From: Ktedonobacteria bacterium
GTDB lineage: Bacteria; Chloroflexota; Ktedonobacteria; Ktedonobacterales; JACDGC01
Length of the DNA stretch: 64,000 nucleotides
Assembly: GCA_027459785.1 (NCBI GenBank)
Contig: DAIDGU010000026.1
Coordinates: forward strand, 62,001-126,000
Direction of reading: 5' to 3'
The notes below the pieces were generated by a model. It saw only the letters and a program-made list of their open reading frames with translations, was not told the origin of the DNA and did no database searches. A program made the translations under genes and the position numbers. Below, piece by piece: positions 1 through 8,542 of the stretch; within the stretch, counting starts at the first letter, position 1, and each line of letters opens with the position of its first letter.

Positions 1-1263
1 CACTTGCCGCCGAACGTGGCACAACCCACCGCGCTGGGACGCTTAGCCCAGGCGGGCGTCTTCATCAGCGGCGGGGCCAGCATGGCGACGCTGTTGGTCT
101 TGCTCGCGCCCGCGCTCAGCCCGCGCACCGGCCTGCACCTTAGCCCGCAAACGATCATCAGCCTTTATCCGCTGTACCTGGGGCTGCTGGGCCTGGTCGT
201 GCTGTGCGCGGCGGTGGCGCGGCTGCGCTGGACGGGCCTGGCGACGGGCATCGTATTGGTGGTCATGGGTATACGCTTGCTCGCCATGATCTGCGTGCCG
301 CCAGCCATGAACCTGCTGGTGCAGCTCCAGCACCAGACCTTCCTGCCGCGCGCCAGCCATAGCGTCGTCGCGGTGGTCGGCATGTCGCCCTATTTGCTCC
401 TGATCGCGCTGGGCATCGACGGGGCATTCTGGTTCGCCCGCGAGCGGCGCTGGTCGCCCACGCGCACGCACTGGCTGGTGGTCGGCACAGCGACCGCGCT
501 GACCTTCCTCCTCGCGCTGGTCACGGTGGCGCTGACGCAACGGGCGCTGGCGCGCGGCGCGGCGGGCGGGTTACGGCTGGCGCTCGCGCCGTCCCTGTTG
601 CTGGGCGTGGTTGGTGCGGTCGCTGGCGGCTGGCTGGGCTTCGCCCTTGCGCGGGCGTTCGTCGCGGTCCCTGCGCGGCGGGGGGCAGCGCCGCGTGCCT
701 GGCGGCCCTGGTGGCAGACGGCGCTCGCCGGCGTCGCCGTGTTGGCCCTGGGGGCCACGCTGGTCACGCTGGGGCAGATCGTCTTCGCCGCCAACCTGCA
801 CAGCGCCACCGCCGCGCAGGTTTTCCCCGTCAGCGCCGGTGCCTATCACCTGAATCTGACACTCTATACCTATCCCGCCACGGCGGGCTACGCGCAGCCC
901 TTCACGATCACCCCGCAAGCCGGCAGCCCCATACCGCAAAGCTATACCCTGGTCGCCCAGCCTGAACGGGGCGTGCTCGCCACGCCGATCACCGCATCGC
1001 TCGGTGCGCCCGACGTGACGGGCCAGACCTCCGGCAGCGTCTACATCACCGTGCGCGGCGCGTGGCTGCTCGACCTCAGCATGACCGGCGCGCAGGGCGC
1101 GGCCAGCGCGACGATCCCGATCAGCGCCACGGCTCCGCCGGCGCTGTCGCCCGCCGTCGCCTGGAATCTGGGCCTGCTGCCGCTGTACGGCCTGCTGCTG
1201 TTCGTCGGCGTGGCCCTCTGGCAAGCACGGCAGATGGGTGGAGTTTTGCCAACAATATCATGA
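1..1263 (+). CDS. Polytopic membrane protein with C-terminal extracellular beta domain (5' end outside window)
   Basis: The frame is open from the first base, so the true start may lie upstream; a TTG at 4 is the first candidate inside the window. About seven hydrophobic segments occupy residues 15-260. A polar, Thr/Tyr-rich, beta-looking stretch of about 120 residues follows (265-385), then one more membrane segment (about 395-412) before the stop. That plan of membrane core, outside beta sandwich and final anchor recalls YtkA/CopC-like domains attached to membrane proteins in Chloroflexota, but no diagnostic metal-binding motif is visible. It is followed 58 bp later by a YihY-family gene on the same strand. 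No function is assigned. Confidence 0.6.
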   Translation, partial: HLPPNVAQPTALGRLAQAGVFISGGASMATLLVLLAPALSPRTGLHLSPQTIISLYPLYLGLLGLVVLCAAVARLRWTGLATGIVLVVMGIRLLAMICVPPAMNLLVQLQHQTFLPRASHSVVAVVGMSPYLLLIALGIDGAFWFARERRWSPTRTHWLVVGTATALTFLLALVTVALTQRALARGAAGGLRLALAPSLLLGVVGAVAGGWLGFALARAFVAVPARRGAAPRAWRPWWQTALAGVAVLALGATLVTLGQIVFAANLHSATAAQVFPVSAGAYHLNLTLYTYPATAGYAQPFTITPQAGSPIPQSYTLVAQPERGVLATPITASLGAPDVTGQTSGSVYITVRGAWLLDLSMTGAQGAASATIPISATAPPALSPAVAWNLGLLPLYGLLLFVGVALWQARQMGGVLPTIS

Positions 1264-1321
1264 TGAACTGTCCTGCTTGGCACCGAAAGTGATGTTGAGG
1301 TGAGCAAGGAGGTAAGGGACT

Positions 1322-2446
1322 ATGCCACACATCCCGCGCACCTGGCTGGCCTTCGGGCAAAAACTGAGCAATGATTGGCTCCTCAATCTGTCTGGTTTGC
1401 TGGCCTTCAACCTGCTGATGGCGACGTTTCCGTTTCTGCTGGTACTCTTCGCGTTGCTGGGCATCACCTTCGGGCTGCTCTCGCCGGACCTCGAACACCT
1501 GGTCATCCTGAATATCAGCGCGGTGTTTCCCTCGCAGACTGGCTCGACCCTCGTCACCACCACTGCCGCCAACCTCACGCGCAACGCGGGCTGGCTGTTG
1601 GCGCTGGGCATCATCACGGCGATTTTTTTGGGATCGCGGCTGTTCATCGTCATCGAAAATTGTTTCGGCATCATCTATCGCGTGCCGTCGCGCGACCTGG
1701 TGCGCCAGAATCTGATGGCGATTGGGATGGTATTGCTCTACATGGTCCTGATCCCATTCTTTCTGTTGCTTTCCATCGTGCCGGGCGCGCTGCTGACGCT
1801 GGTGCATCACGGCAGCTACTATTATGTAGCGACGACGGTGGATCAGGTGCTGGTTTTCGTCGGCACAACCGTGATAGCGGCGTTCATGTTCCTGCTGATC
1901 TACTTCATCATCCCCAACCGCCCGTCGCACTGGCGTTCCACCTGGCCGGGGACGGTGATCGCCGCCGTGCTGCTGGTGTTGTATGAGAAGCTGTTTCCGC
2001 TGTATACCCAGACCTTCCTGCGGCCCAACAATTATGGGTCCATCGCCGGCTTCGCGCTGGTGATCCTGATCTTTTACAACTTCCTCGCCTTCATCCTGCT
2101 TTTCGGCGCTGAAGTGAACTCGTGGATCGCCGGCAAGCGTCAGACAGCGGGCGACCTGCAAGCGATCCTCACTGAAGTGGATAAGCAAGCCGCTGCGCTG
2201 ACCGACGTGGTGCCGGCGGCAGCCCACCCCCCCAAGCCGCCGGATGCCGAACCGGATGAAGCGCCGCCGACGCCAGTGGCGCAGCCAAACGCTTCACCCG
2301 ATGGCAAGCCGGCACGGGGGTTGCGCGGGGCATTGCCCGCGCTACGCGAACGCCGCTATGGCAAGTCGATCATCGCCGGCCAGCTCGCTACGCTGGGCCT
2401 CGTCGCCGTCTCCGTCGCCGCGTGGGTGCTACGCCGGCACCGGTGA
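1322..2446 (+). CDS. YihY/BrkB family inner-membrane protein
   Basis: 374 residues. The N-terminus (LSNDWLLNLSGLLAFNLLMA, then FPFLLVLFALLG) matches the YihY/BrkB family, which has about six membrane helices and was once misnamed ribonuclease BN. Hydrophobic helices run to about residue 265 and include the family-like region around YNFLAFILLFGAEVNSW. A cytoplasmic Pro/Ala-rich tail of about 80 residues follows, and a final hydrophobic segment near the C-terminus (ATLGLVAVSVAAWVL). The start is supported by AAGGAGG about 9 nt upstream of ATG. The stop lies only 10 bp from the stop of the convergent permease gene. The physiological role of the family is unsettled; transport or envelope function is likely. 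Confidence 0.85.
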   Translation: MPHIPRTWLAFGQKLSNDWLLNLSGLLAFNLLMATFPFLLVLFALLGITFGLLSPDLEHLVILNISAVFPSQTGSTLVTTTAANLTRNAGWLLALGIITAIFLGSRLFIVIENCFGIIYRVPSRDLVRQNLMAIGMVLLYMVLIPFFLLLSIVPGALLTLVHHGSYYYVATTVDQVLVFVGTTVIAAFMFLLIYFIIPNRPSHWRSTWPGTVIAAVLLVLYEKLFPLYTQTFLRPNNYGSIAGFALVILIFYNFLAFILLFGAEVNSWIAGKRQTAGDLQAILTEVDKQAAALTDVVPAAAHPPKPPDAEPDEAPPTPVAQPNASPDGKPARGLRGALPALRERRYGKSIIAGQLATLGLVAVSVAAWVLRRHR

Positions 2447-2456
2447 GGAAGAGTAT

Positions 2457-4352
2457 TTACTCACTGGCGCTGGTCGTCGCGCCCGCATTGGTGCCGGTGG
2501 CATCCGCATGGGCGACGATTGCGGCGATATCAGCCGTGCGATAGCCGGACACCACCGCCGCATAATAGGCCGCCAGGCCCAACAGTGCCGCCAGCACCGT
2601 ATCCAGCGGGAAGGCGATGCGCGGGTGCGCCAGCGGGCCGAACGCGCCGAAGTATGACAGCAGATAGGTCAAGAAGAGGAAGCCAACGAACCAGGCACCG
2701 GCGATGATCTCGCGCTTGCCGGCGGCGTTCGCCAGAGCATAGAGCGCGCCCGCGAAGGCCACCACTTCCACGAAGAGCAAGCCGACATAGGGCAAGAAGC
2801 CCAGACCGCCCCGGTTCACGAACGCTGGACCAGCGGCGTAAAACGGACCGAAGTAGCCAGTTGCGATTACCGCGATGAGGAAGACGACGCCGAGCGCGAT
2901 GGCGGTTTGCTGAGAGATGCCCATCTGGCGCGGCGCGTAGAACCAGGCATACAGCGGCAAGCCGATGAAGACCGCCGCGACCACATAGTTCAGCGTGGCC
3001 GTGCCGGACCAATAGACGATCAGGCCTGCCGCGATGAAGGCCAGCGGGGCCAGCACCTGTGCGCCCTTGAGCATGAACGGGCGCGGCAACTCGCCCGCCG
3101 TGCGGCGCAAGACGGTCAGCCCCACCCCACCCATGATATACGTCAGCACGGTCGCCGATGAGATGAAGCCGACCAGCAGATACCAACTGGGCAGCGGCAA
3201 CAGGAAGATCAGCCCGACCACCAGCGCGGCGATCAGCGCAGCGATGGGCGTCCCCAGCACCGAAACGCGCGTGAAGATCGGCGGCAAGTAATCGTCGATG
3301 CTCAGGCCATAGATCGTGCGCGTGCTGGTTCCCATATAGACCATGCCGGTGCCGCTGGGCGAGACGAAGGAGTCGAGATACAGGAAGTAGGCGAAACCCG
3401 CCATCAGCGCCAGGCCGCCGCTCTGCAACTCGTGCGCGAAGGGGCCGTCAGCCCATGACGAATTGCCCAGGCCGCCCCAATTGCCGACCGACAAACCCAG
3501 ACTGTGCCAGTTCAGCGCTCCGATGAAGACGATCTGCAACAGCACATAGAAGATGACCGCGGCCACCACTGAATAGATCGTGGCGCGCGGCACATCGCGC
3601 TGCGCGTTGCGCGCCTCGCCACCGAAATCCAGCGCCTGCCGGAAGCCCAGGTACGAGAAGACGATGCCCGACAGCGGGATCGCCTGGAACAGCGCCGGTA
3701 TGCCCATCGCAAAAAAGCCCTTGCCGGCGGCGAAGTTGCTGCCCCTGAACGCGAAGAAGAGCAGAACGACGGTCAGGCCGGGGATAATAAATTTCCACCA
3801 CGTGATGATGGTGTTCAGCCGACCTAGCAGCCTAACGCCGTAATAGTTTAGGATAGTAAAGAGGATCATCAGCACCACGGCCACGCCGATGCCCGCCCCA
3901 TTGAGAATTTTCACGCCCGTCGCCTTGTCGGTGAACGTGAGGGCGATATGCAGGTGGGGGAAGATCTTGGGCAGGTAGGACTGTGCGTAGGAGACGACGC
4001 CCTCGGCCTCAATGGTTGGCACCGTCACGGCAGTCAACATATAGGCCCAGCCCAGCATGAAGCCGGTGAATCCGCCATGCGTCAAGTGCGGATAGCGCAC
4101 AATCGCGCCGGAACGGGGCAGCATGCCCGCGACCTCGGCATAGGTCAGCGCGATGATCAAGACGAGCGCGCCGCCGATGATCCACGAGAGGATGACGGCG
4201 GGGCCAGCCCTGCCCGCCGCGCCCAGCACGGCGAAAAGCCAGCCGGAGCCGATGATGCCCCCCATCGACAGGAAAAACAGATCGTGCAGGCTCAGCGCCT
4301 TTTTCAGTTTCGCGTCCGACTCTTCGCGGCGCGACATGGCAGCTTGCGCCAT
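2457..4352 (-). CDS. APC-family amino acid/polyamine permease
   Basis: 631 residues from the chosen ATG. The reading frame stays open about 380 nt further upstream, but GAGGAGG sits 8 nt before the ATG at 4352, and the family N-terminus begins just after it (LSLHDLFFLSMGGIIGSGWL, the APC helix-1 GIIGSG signature). About 12-14 hydrophobic helices follow, with the helix-6 region GIVFSYLGFRQALDFGGEA characteristic of the APC superfamily (proton-driven amino acid uptake or exchange). The C-terminus is longer than in typical 450-500 residue members, adding two or three helices. Substrate cannot be read from sequence. The gene is monocistronic and converges on the YihY gene. Confidence 0.88.
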   Translation of the reverse strand: MAQAAMSRREESDAKLKKALSLHDLFFLSMGGIIGSGWLFAVLGAAGRAGPAVILSWIIGGALVLIIALTYAEVAGMLPRSGAIVRYPHLTHGGFTGFMLGWAYMLTAVTVPTIEAEGVVSYAQSYLPKIFPHLHIALTFTDKATGVKILNGAGIGVAVVLMILFTILNYYGVRLLGRLNTIITWWKFIIPGLTVVLLFFAFRGSNFAAGKGFFAMGIPALFQAIPLSGIVFSYLGFRQALDFGGEARNAQRDVPRATIYSVVAAVIFYVLLQIVFIGALNWHSLGLSVGNWGGLGNSSWADGPFAHELQSGGLALMAGFAYFLYLDSFVSPSGTGMVYMGTSTRTIYGLSIDDYLPPIFTRVSVLGTPIAALIAALVVGLIFLLPLPSWYLLVGFISSATVLTYIMGGVGLTVLRRTAGELPRPFMLKGAQVLAPLAFIAAGLIVYWSGTATLNYVVAAVFIGLPLYAWFYAPRQMGISQQTAIALGVVFLIAVIATGYFGPFYAAGPAFVNRGGLGFLPYVGLLFVEVVAFAGALYALANAAGKREIIAGAWFVGFLFLTYLLSYFGAFGPLAHPRIAFPLDTVLAALLGLAAYYAAVVSGYRTADIAAIVAHADATGTNAGATTSASE

Positions 4353-4555
4353 CGGTGGCCTCCTCAACAGCGGCGCACCGCGCCTCCCTGCGCCACGCCG
4401 CCGGTATTTGTTGTGGCGCATTATCCCGCAACTTGCATACCTGGCTGCATCGTGTGAGGGAGCGGATGGTTGATGGAGATTGACGAAAAGCAACGGGTAT
4501 GTGCCGGGCGTAGGGACGGCGCACGACACATATAGGATTATCGGTTCATCGTGCT

Positions 4556-4780
4556 TTACGCACCGGCCTGCCGCTCGATTTGAATCGGCGGACAGGGGAC
4601 GCTGCCATACGAGCAAAAGACGCAGCAATCGCCCGCTTTGGGATGCAAGACGGTCCCGCAATCCGGGCAAGTATAGACGATCTGGCACGAGTCTTCGGGC
4701 ATGCGCTCGGTGTGTGTGCTGCCGCACGCCGGGCAATGGATCGTGCTGTCGAGTTCGACGGGTTGGGTGGGCTGGGTCAC
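4556..4780 (-). CDS. Small double zinc-ribbon protein (GDCCVFCSYG family)
   Basis: 74 residues with CPACGSTH and CPDCGTVL pairs followed by a GDCCVFCSYGSVPCPPIQ tail. The eight-odd cysteines suggest one or two zinc sites. The highly conserved GDCCVFCSYG..CPP tail is a recognisable small family seen in several environmental phyla; its role is unknown to me. It lies 16 bp downstream of the YgiT-type zinc-finger gene on the same strand and may be co-transcribed with it. About 200 bp separate it from the permease start at 4352, both genes reading leftward. Confidence 0.75.
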   Translation of the reverse strand: MTQPTQPVELDSTIHCPACGSTHTERMPEDSCQIVYTCPDCGTVLHPKAGDCCVFCSYGSVPCPPIQIERQAGA

Positions 4781-4796
4781 GTTGAACCTCTTTCGG

Positions 4797-5063
4797 TTAA
4801 GGGTAGCGATAGGCTTCGCCAGTATGGATCAAATCGGTGGTAGCACCCGCGCGCAACTTCTCAGCCGCCTCTTCCAGCTTATGGGTGGCTTGTCTATCCA
4901 GCAACCGTTCCCCACAATACGAGCATTCACCAACGGTGATGCGTACGGCCACAGTGTCGCCATCTATGCTGAGAACCTCTTCGACTTCACGAATGACATA
5001 AGTATTTTCATGTCCGCAACGCGGGCATTGAATGCCAGCGATCAATTCTGGTAAAGTTGGCAT
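4797..5063 (-). CDS. YgiT-type zinc-finger protein (MqsA-like N-domain), putative antitoxin
   Basis: 88 residues with CPRCGHENT and GECSYCGERLLD, the two CxxC halves of the YgiT/MqsA zinc domain, followed by a helical tail (ATHKLEEAAEKLR). The protein ends without the HTH domain of full MqsA. Proteins of this type are commonly paired with a DUF4258 partner, and here the DUF4258 gene lies 39 bp upstream on the same strand. An AAAGGAGG site precedes the ATG. A TATACT box (5091-5086) sits in the gap between the two genes, so this gene may have its own promoter in addition to read-through. The toxin-antitoxin interpretation is inference from pairing. Confidence 0.8.
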   Translation of the reverse strand: MPTLPELIAGIQCPRCGHENTYVIREVEEVLSIDGDTVAVRITVGECSYCGERLLDRQATHKLEEAAEKLRAGATTDLIHTGEAYRYP

Positions 5064-5085
5064 ATTTTCCTCCTTTTTCCTCTAA

Positions 5086-5091
5086 AGTATA
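5086..5091 (-). promoter_or_regulatory. Candidate -10 box (TATACT) in front of the YgiT-type gene
   Basis: A perfect TATACT, preceded by GGG, lies in the 39 bp gap between the DUF4258 and YgiT-type genes, about 23 bp before the start codon. No good -35 is visible. It would allow separate expression of the putative antitoxin. Confidence 0.35.
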
Positions 5092-5102
5092 CCCGATTAT
5101 GA

Positions 5103-5456
5103 TTATGGTGGCGCTAATCGAGTGCGGTAATCACTGCTCCACTCATGCGGGCGGTGGTCGGGCCGGTAGACTGTGATCAGGATCGCCAGCGCGGCAACGC
5201 CAAGTTGTGCGGCGCGGCGTTTCGCCGGATGGGCAACTACCGTGTGGATCGGTTGCCCATTGATGAAGCTCAAGATTAAGCAGCGTGAGCCACGCGGATC
5301 AGATGGATAATCCTCGATGACCTCTGCTGTTAAAGAACCAATACTCGCCCAAATAGCAGCAATTTTGAGGCTATCAGCAATCGCCTCTCTTGCCGCATGG
5401 ATGCTCTCCACCGTCCATCCTAGCTGAATGGTTTGTTGTATTGCAGTGAGATCCAC
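5103..5456 (-). CDS. DUF4258 domain protein, putative toxin partner of YgiT-type protein
   Basis: 117 residues starting at a GTG preceded by AAAGGG, which overlaps the ligA stop region. The C-terminal part (GQPIHTVVAHP then ILITVYRPD and a terminal YRTRL) is the DUF4258 pattern of a central His strand, an ITVY..D strand and a terminal Arg-rich element. DUF4258 proteins are often encoded beside YgiT-type zinc-finger proteins and are suspected to be toxins of the RelE/MqsR-like fold. The order here is toxin first, antitoxin second, as in mqsRA. The gene starts 12 bp after ligA ends, so it is probably read from the ligA transcript. Confidence 0.75.
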   Translation of the reverse strand: MDLTAIQQTIQLGWTVESIHAAREAIADSLKIAAIWASIGSLTAEVIEDYPSDPRGSRCLILSFINGQPIHTVVAHPAKRRAAQLGVAALAILITVYRPDHRPHEWSSDYRTRLAPP

Positions 5457-5468
5457 TGGAAAGCCCTT

Positions 5469-7643
5469 TCACTGTTCCTCACCATTCTCATATTCCTCTT
5501 CGTCTTCCCTCGGCTCCGGCGCGTGGCTGTCGCGCCCCTCGTTGGCGAGCAGATCGATGAGCCAGCCTTCGTCGCGGATGGCAATCTTGAGCTTTTCGGC
5601 TTTGGCGAGCTTGGAGCCGGGGTCCGCGCCAACGATGAGGTAATTGAGCGATTTGCTGACGCCGCTGGCGATGGTCGCGCCCAAGGCTTGGAGCGCGGCT
5701 TCGGCCTCTGTGCGCGTCATCTGGGTCAGCCGGCCTGTCAGCAGGAAAGATTGGCCGCTGAGTGGTCCTTGCGGGTTGTTCGCCGCCAGCGCGTCGGCGT
5801 CCATGCGCACGCCCGCCGCGCGCAGCCGCGCGATCAGCGCGCGATGCGCGTCGTCCGCCAGCCACGAGTGCAGGCTTTCGCCGATGACGGGACCGACGCC
5901 GGGGAGCGCGCCAATCTCCTCCGCGCTGGCCGCCAGCAGGGCGTCCATCGTCTGCAAGGTATCGGCGATCACGCGCGCCACCTTTTCGCCCACATGGCGG
6001 ATGCCCAGAGCGAAGAGCAACCGCCCCAGCGGGCGTGTCTTGCTTTCAGCGATGCTCGCCAGCACGTTAGCGATGCGCTTCTCCTTGAAGCTTTCCAGCG
6101 TCGCCAACTCCTCCGCCGTCAGTGAATAGAGATCTGCGGGATCGTGGACGAAACCAGCGGCGATGAGCGCGGCGCAAACCTCGTCGCCCACGCCGGTGAT
6201 ATCCATCGCGCCTCGGCTGACGAAGTGGCGCAGCCATTCCAACTGCTGGCCAGGACACTTTTCGATGGGATTGGTGCAGTAGGCCATCGCCTCGTCGGGA
6301 TCTTTGCGCACGGGCGCGCCGCAGGCCGGGCAGAACTTCGGCAACTCGTAGGGTGGCACGAGGGGATGACCTTCGGCGTCCAGCGGGCGCTTTTCCAGGA
6401 TGGGCTTGACCACCTGGGGGATCACGTCGCCGGCGCGCTGCACCAGCACAGTGTCGCCCACGCGCAGATCCTTGCGCTGGATGTCCTCTTCGTTATGTAA
6501 CGCCGCCTGCTTCACCACCACGCCGCCGATGTTGACCGGGTCCATCACGGCATAGGGATTGAGCGTACCAGTGCGCCCGATGTTGACGCCGATCGCGCGC
6601 AGCACCGTCGTCGCCTGGATCGGCGGGAACTTATACGCGATGGCCCAGCGAGGGTCGCGCGCCACCACGCCCAGTTCTTCCTGCTGGTGCCGGTCGTTGA
6701 TCTTGACCACGCAACCGTCGATCTCATAATTCAGCTCGAAGCGCCGCTGCTGCCATTCCAGGCAAAACGCCTCCACCTGAGCCAGATCGTCATAGACGCG
6801 CACATTCGGGTTCACCACGAAGCCCCACGCACGGATGCGATCCAGCGCCTCGGTCTGCGCCACCGGCTCCGGCATGCCCTCAACGTAGCCGATCTGATAA
6901 CCGAAAAAGTGCAGGTTGCGGCTCCTGCTCACGCGCCAGTCTTTCTGGCGCAAAGCACCAGCGGCAGAATTGCGTGGGTTGGCGAAGAGCTTGGCAGCGG
7001 GCGAGGTGCCGTCTTCATTCACATGCTTGGCCGCTTCGGCGCTCAATTCTTGGTTCAGTTGCTCGAAGCTGGTGATCGGCATGTAGATCTCGCCGCGAAT
7101 CTCCACGCGCGCGGGAATGTTATCACCGGCAAGTTCGTGGGGAATAGCATGCACCGTGCGCACATTAGCCGTCACGTCCTCGCCCTCGATGCCGTCGCCG
7201 CGTGTCGCGCCCATCACCAACCGCCCGCGCTCATACGTCAGCGCCATCGCCAGCCCGTCGATCTTCAGCTCACAGACGTAGGTGAAAACCGCATCGGGCA
7301 GGATGCTGCGCGCCCGCTTCTCCCAGGCGCGCAGTTCGTCGGGATTGCGCGCGTTCGCCAGGCTGAGCATCGGGCGGGGATGGCGGTGCGTGGCGAAGCC
7401 CTGCGCCGGTTTGGCTCCCACGCGCTGCGTCGGCGAGTCCGGCGTCAGCAGTTCGGGGTCAGCCTCCTCGATGGCGCGCAGTTCGCGCAGCAGCGCGTCA
7501 TACGCCGCGTCGCTCAGGGTCGGGTTATCGAGCGTGTAATATTCGTAATTGGCGCGCTCGATCTGGTGGCGCAATTCTTCAGCACGCGCGGCGCGCTGCG
7601 CGGGATCGGACGGAATGGCGGGCGTCTGTGGTTCGGCGGGCAT
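5469..7643 (-). CDS. ligA: NAD-dependent DNA ligase LigA
   Basis: 724 residues, somewhat longer than the usual 670. Seals nicks in duplex DNA using NAD, in replication and repair. Visible domains: Ia (residues 15-75, YYxLDNPxxSDAxYD), adenylation domain with the KxDG nucleophile Lys127 (CELKIDG), OB fold, a C4 zinc finger near residues 420-445 (CPACG...C...C), helix-hairpin-helix repeats, and a C-terminal BRCT domain (LTGRLTQMTRTEAE). The short Glu-rich tail is not part of the family core. It heads a leftward operon with the DUF4258 and YgiT-type genes. Confidence 0.96.
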   Translation of the reverse strand: MPAEPQTPAIPSDPAQRAARAEELRHQIERANYEYYTLDNPTLSDAAYDALLRELRAIEEADPELLTPDSPTQRVGAKPAQGFATHRHPRPMLSLANARNPDELRAWEKRARSILPDAVFTYVCELKIDGLAMALTYERGRLVMGATRGDGIEGEDVTANVRTVHAIPHELAGDNIPARVEIRGEIYMPITSFEQLNQELSAEAAKHVNEDGTSPAAKLFANPRNSAAGALRQKDWRVSRSRNLHFFGYQIGYVEGMPEPVAQTEALDRIRAWGFVVNPNVRVYDDLAQVEAFCLEWQQRRFELNYEIDGCVVKINDRHQQEELGVVARDPRWAIAYKFPPIQATTVLRAIGVNIGRTGTLNPYAVMDPVNIGGVVVKQAALHNEEDIQRKDLRVGDTVLVQRAGDVIPQVVKPILEKRPLDAEGHPLVPPYELPKFCPACGAPVRKDPDEAMAYCTNPIEKCPGQQLEWLRHFVSRGAMDITGVGDEVCAALIAAGFVHDPADLYSLTAEELATLESFKEKRIANVLASIAESKTRPLGRLLFALGIRHVGEKVARVIADTLQTMDALLAASAEEIGALPGVGPVIGESLHSWLADDAHRALIARLRAAGVRMDADALAANNPQGPLSGQSFLLTGRLTQMTRTEAEAALQALGATIASGVSKSLNYLIVGADPGSKLAKAEKLKIAIRDEGWLIDLLANEGRDSHAPEPREDEEEYENGEEQ

Positions 7644-7903
7644 GGGTATCCAGGCTCCTCTCGCAACAACTCTATCTCTACCATTCTACGATCCAATGTG
7701 GGAAGCGGCAGGATGGGTGAAGGGAAGAGCATGGTCAAGGGTAAGGATATTAGGATCCGGAGCCTGGGACGCAGTCACAGCGTGGGTATGAATGAATATT
7801 TTCTGCGCGTCGTACAAAAGTGTTACGCTTATCCCTATTGGGCGTGTTCACCTAATGAAGAGGGCAAATTGAGTGTGGAACGGCTAGTGAAACGAGACGA
7901 ATC

Positions 7904-8542
7904 ATGGTCACTGCATCACAACGGATACGAGGTGTCATCCTATGGGAAGGCGTGTACCACTGGTTCGCGCAAATCCATAGCCCATTCAGCCGGGCCAGTT
8001 CGTCCGATGACGCCGATGCTCACCCTACCAGTGATGCCCAGCTCGCGGACATCAACCTCTTCGAGGCGTTCGTTCACCAGCACGAGCGCCAGATCCTCAA
8101 CTTTCTTTGGCGCATGACCGCCGATGAACAGACGGCATTTGATCTCAGCCAGGAGACGTTCTTGCGCGCCTGGCAGCATTTCACCACGATCCGCGCGTAT
8201 GAACGACCGCGCGCCTGGCTCTTCCGCGTCGCAACCAATCTGGCCCTCAGCCATCTGCGCCGGCAGCCTGGCGCTAGCGCAGACATCAGCATGGTAGATG
8301 AGGATGAAAGCGCAACCGTCAGCGACCCGATTGTCCACTTCGTCGAAAGCGATCTCGTGCGCCAGATCTTGCTCGCGCTCGCGCCGCGCCGTCGCGCCGC
8401 ATTGATCTTGTGCGAGGTGTACGGCTTCACCGCTGAGGAAGTGGCGCAGGTGTTGGGCATCACGCGGAGTGCGCTCAAGATGACGTTGAGCCGGGGACGT
8501 GAACAATTTCGCCAGATGTACGCCAAGGAGATGCGGTCATGA
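7904..8542 (+). CDS. ECF-type RNA polymerase sigma factor
   Basis: 212 residues. Region 2 is clear at about residues 60-105 (DEQTAFDLSQETFLRAWQHF), and region 4 with its HTH lies at about 150-205 (ALILCEVYGFTAEEVAQVLG, then TRSALKMTLSRGR). The first 45 residues are not family-like and the ATG at 7904 has no strong ribosome site, so a downstream start is possible. The stop overlaps the ATG of the anti-sigma gene (ATGA at 8539-8542), showing translational coupling. Directs RNA polymerase to a stress or envelope regulon and is presumably held inactive by the next gene product. Confidence 0.9.
   Translation: MVTASQRIRGVILWEGVYHWFAQIHSPFSRASSSDDADAHPTSDAQLADINLFEAFVHQHERQILNFLWRMTADEQTAFDLSQETFLRAWQHFTTIRAYERPRAWLFRVATNLALSHLRRQPGASADISMVDEDESATVSDPIVHFVESDLVRQILLALAPRRRAALILCEVYGFTAEEVAQVLGITRSALKMTLSRGREQFRQMYAKEMRS

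Noticed and set aside
4353..4736. 128-residue N-terminal extension of the APC permease
   Set aside because: The translation is not APC-like, the segment overlaps the zinc-ribbon gene at 4556-4780, and GAGGAGG marks ATG 4352.
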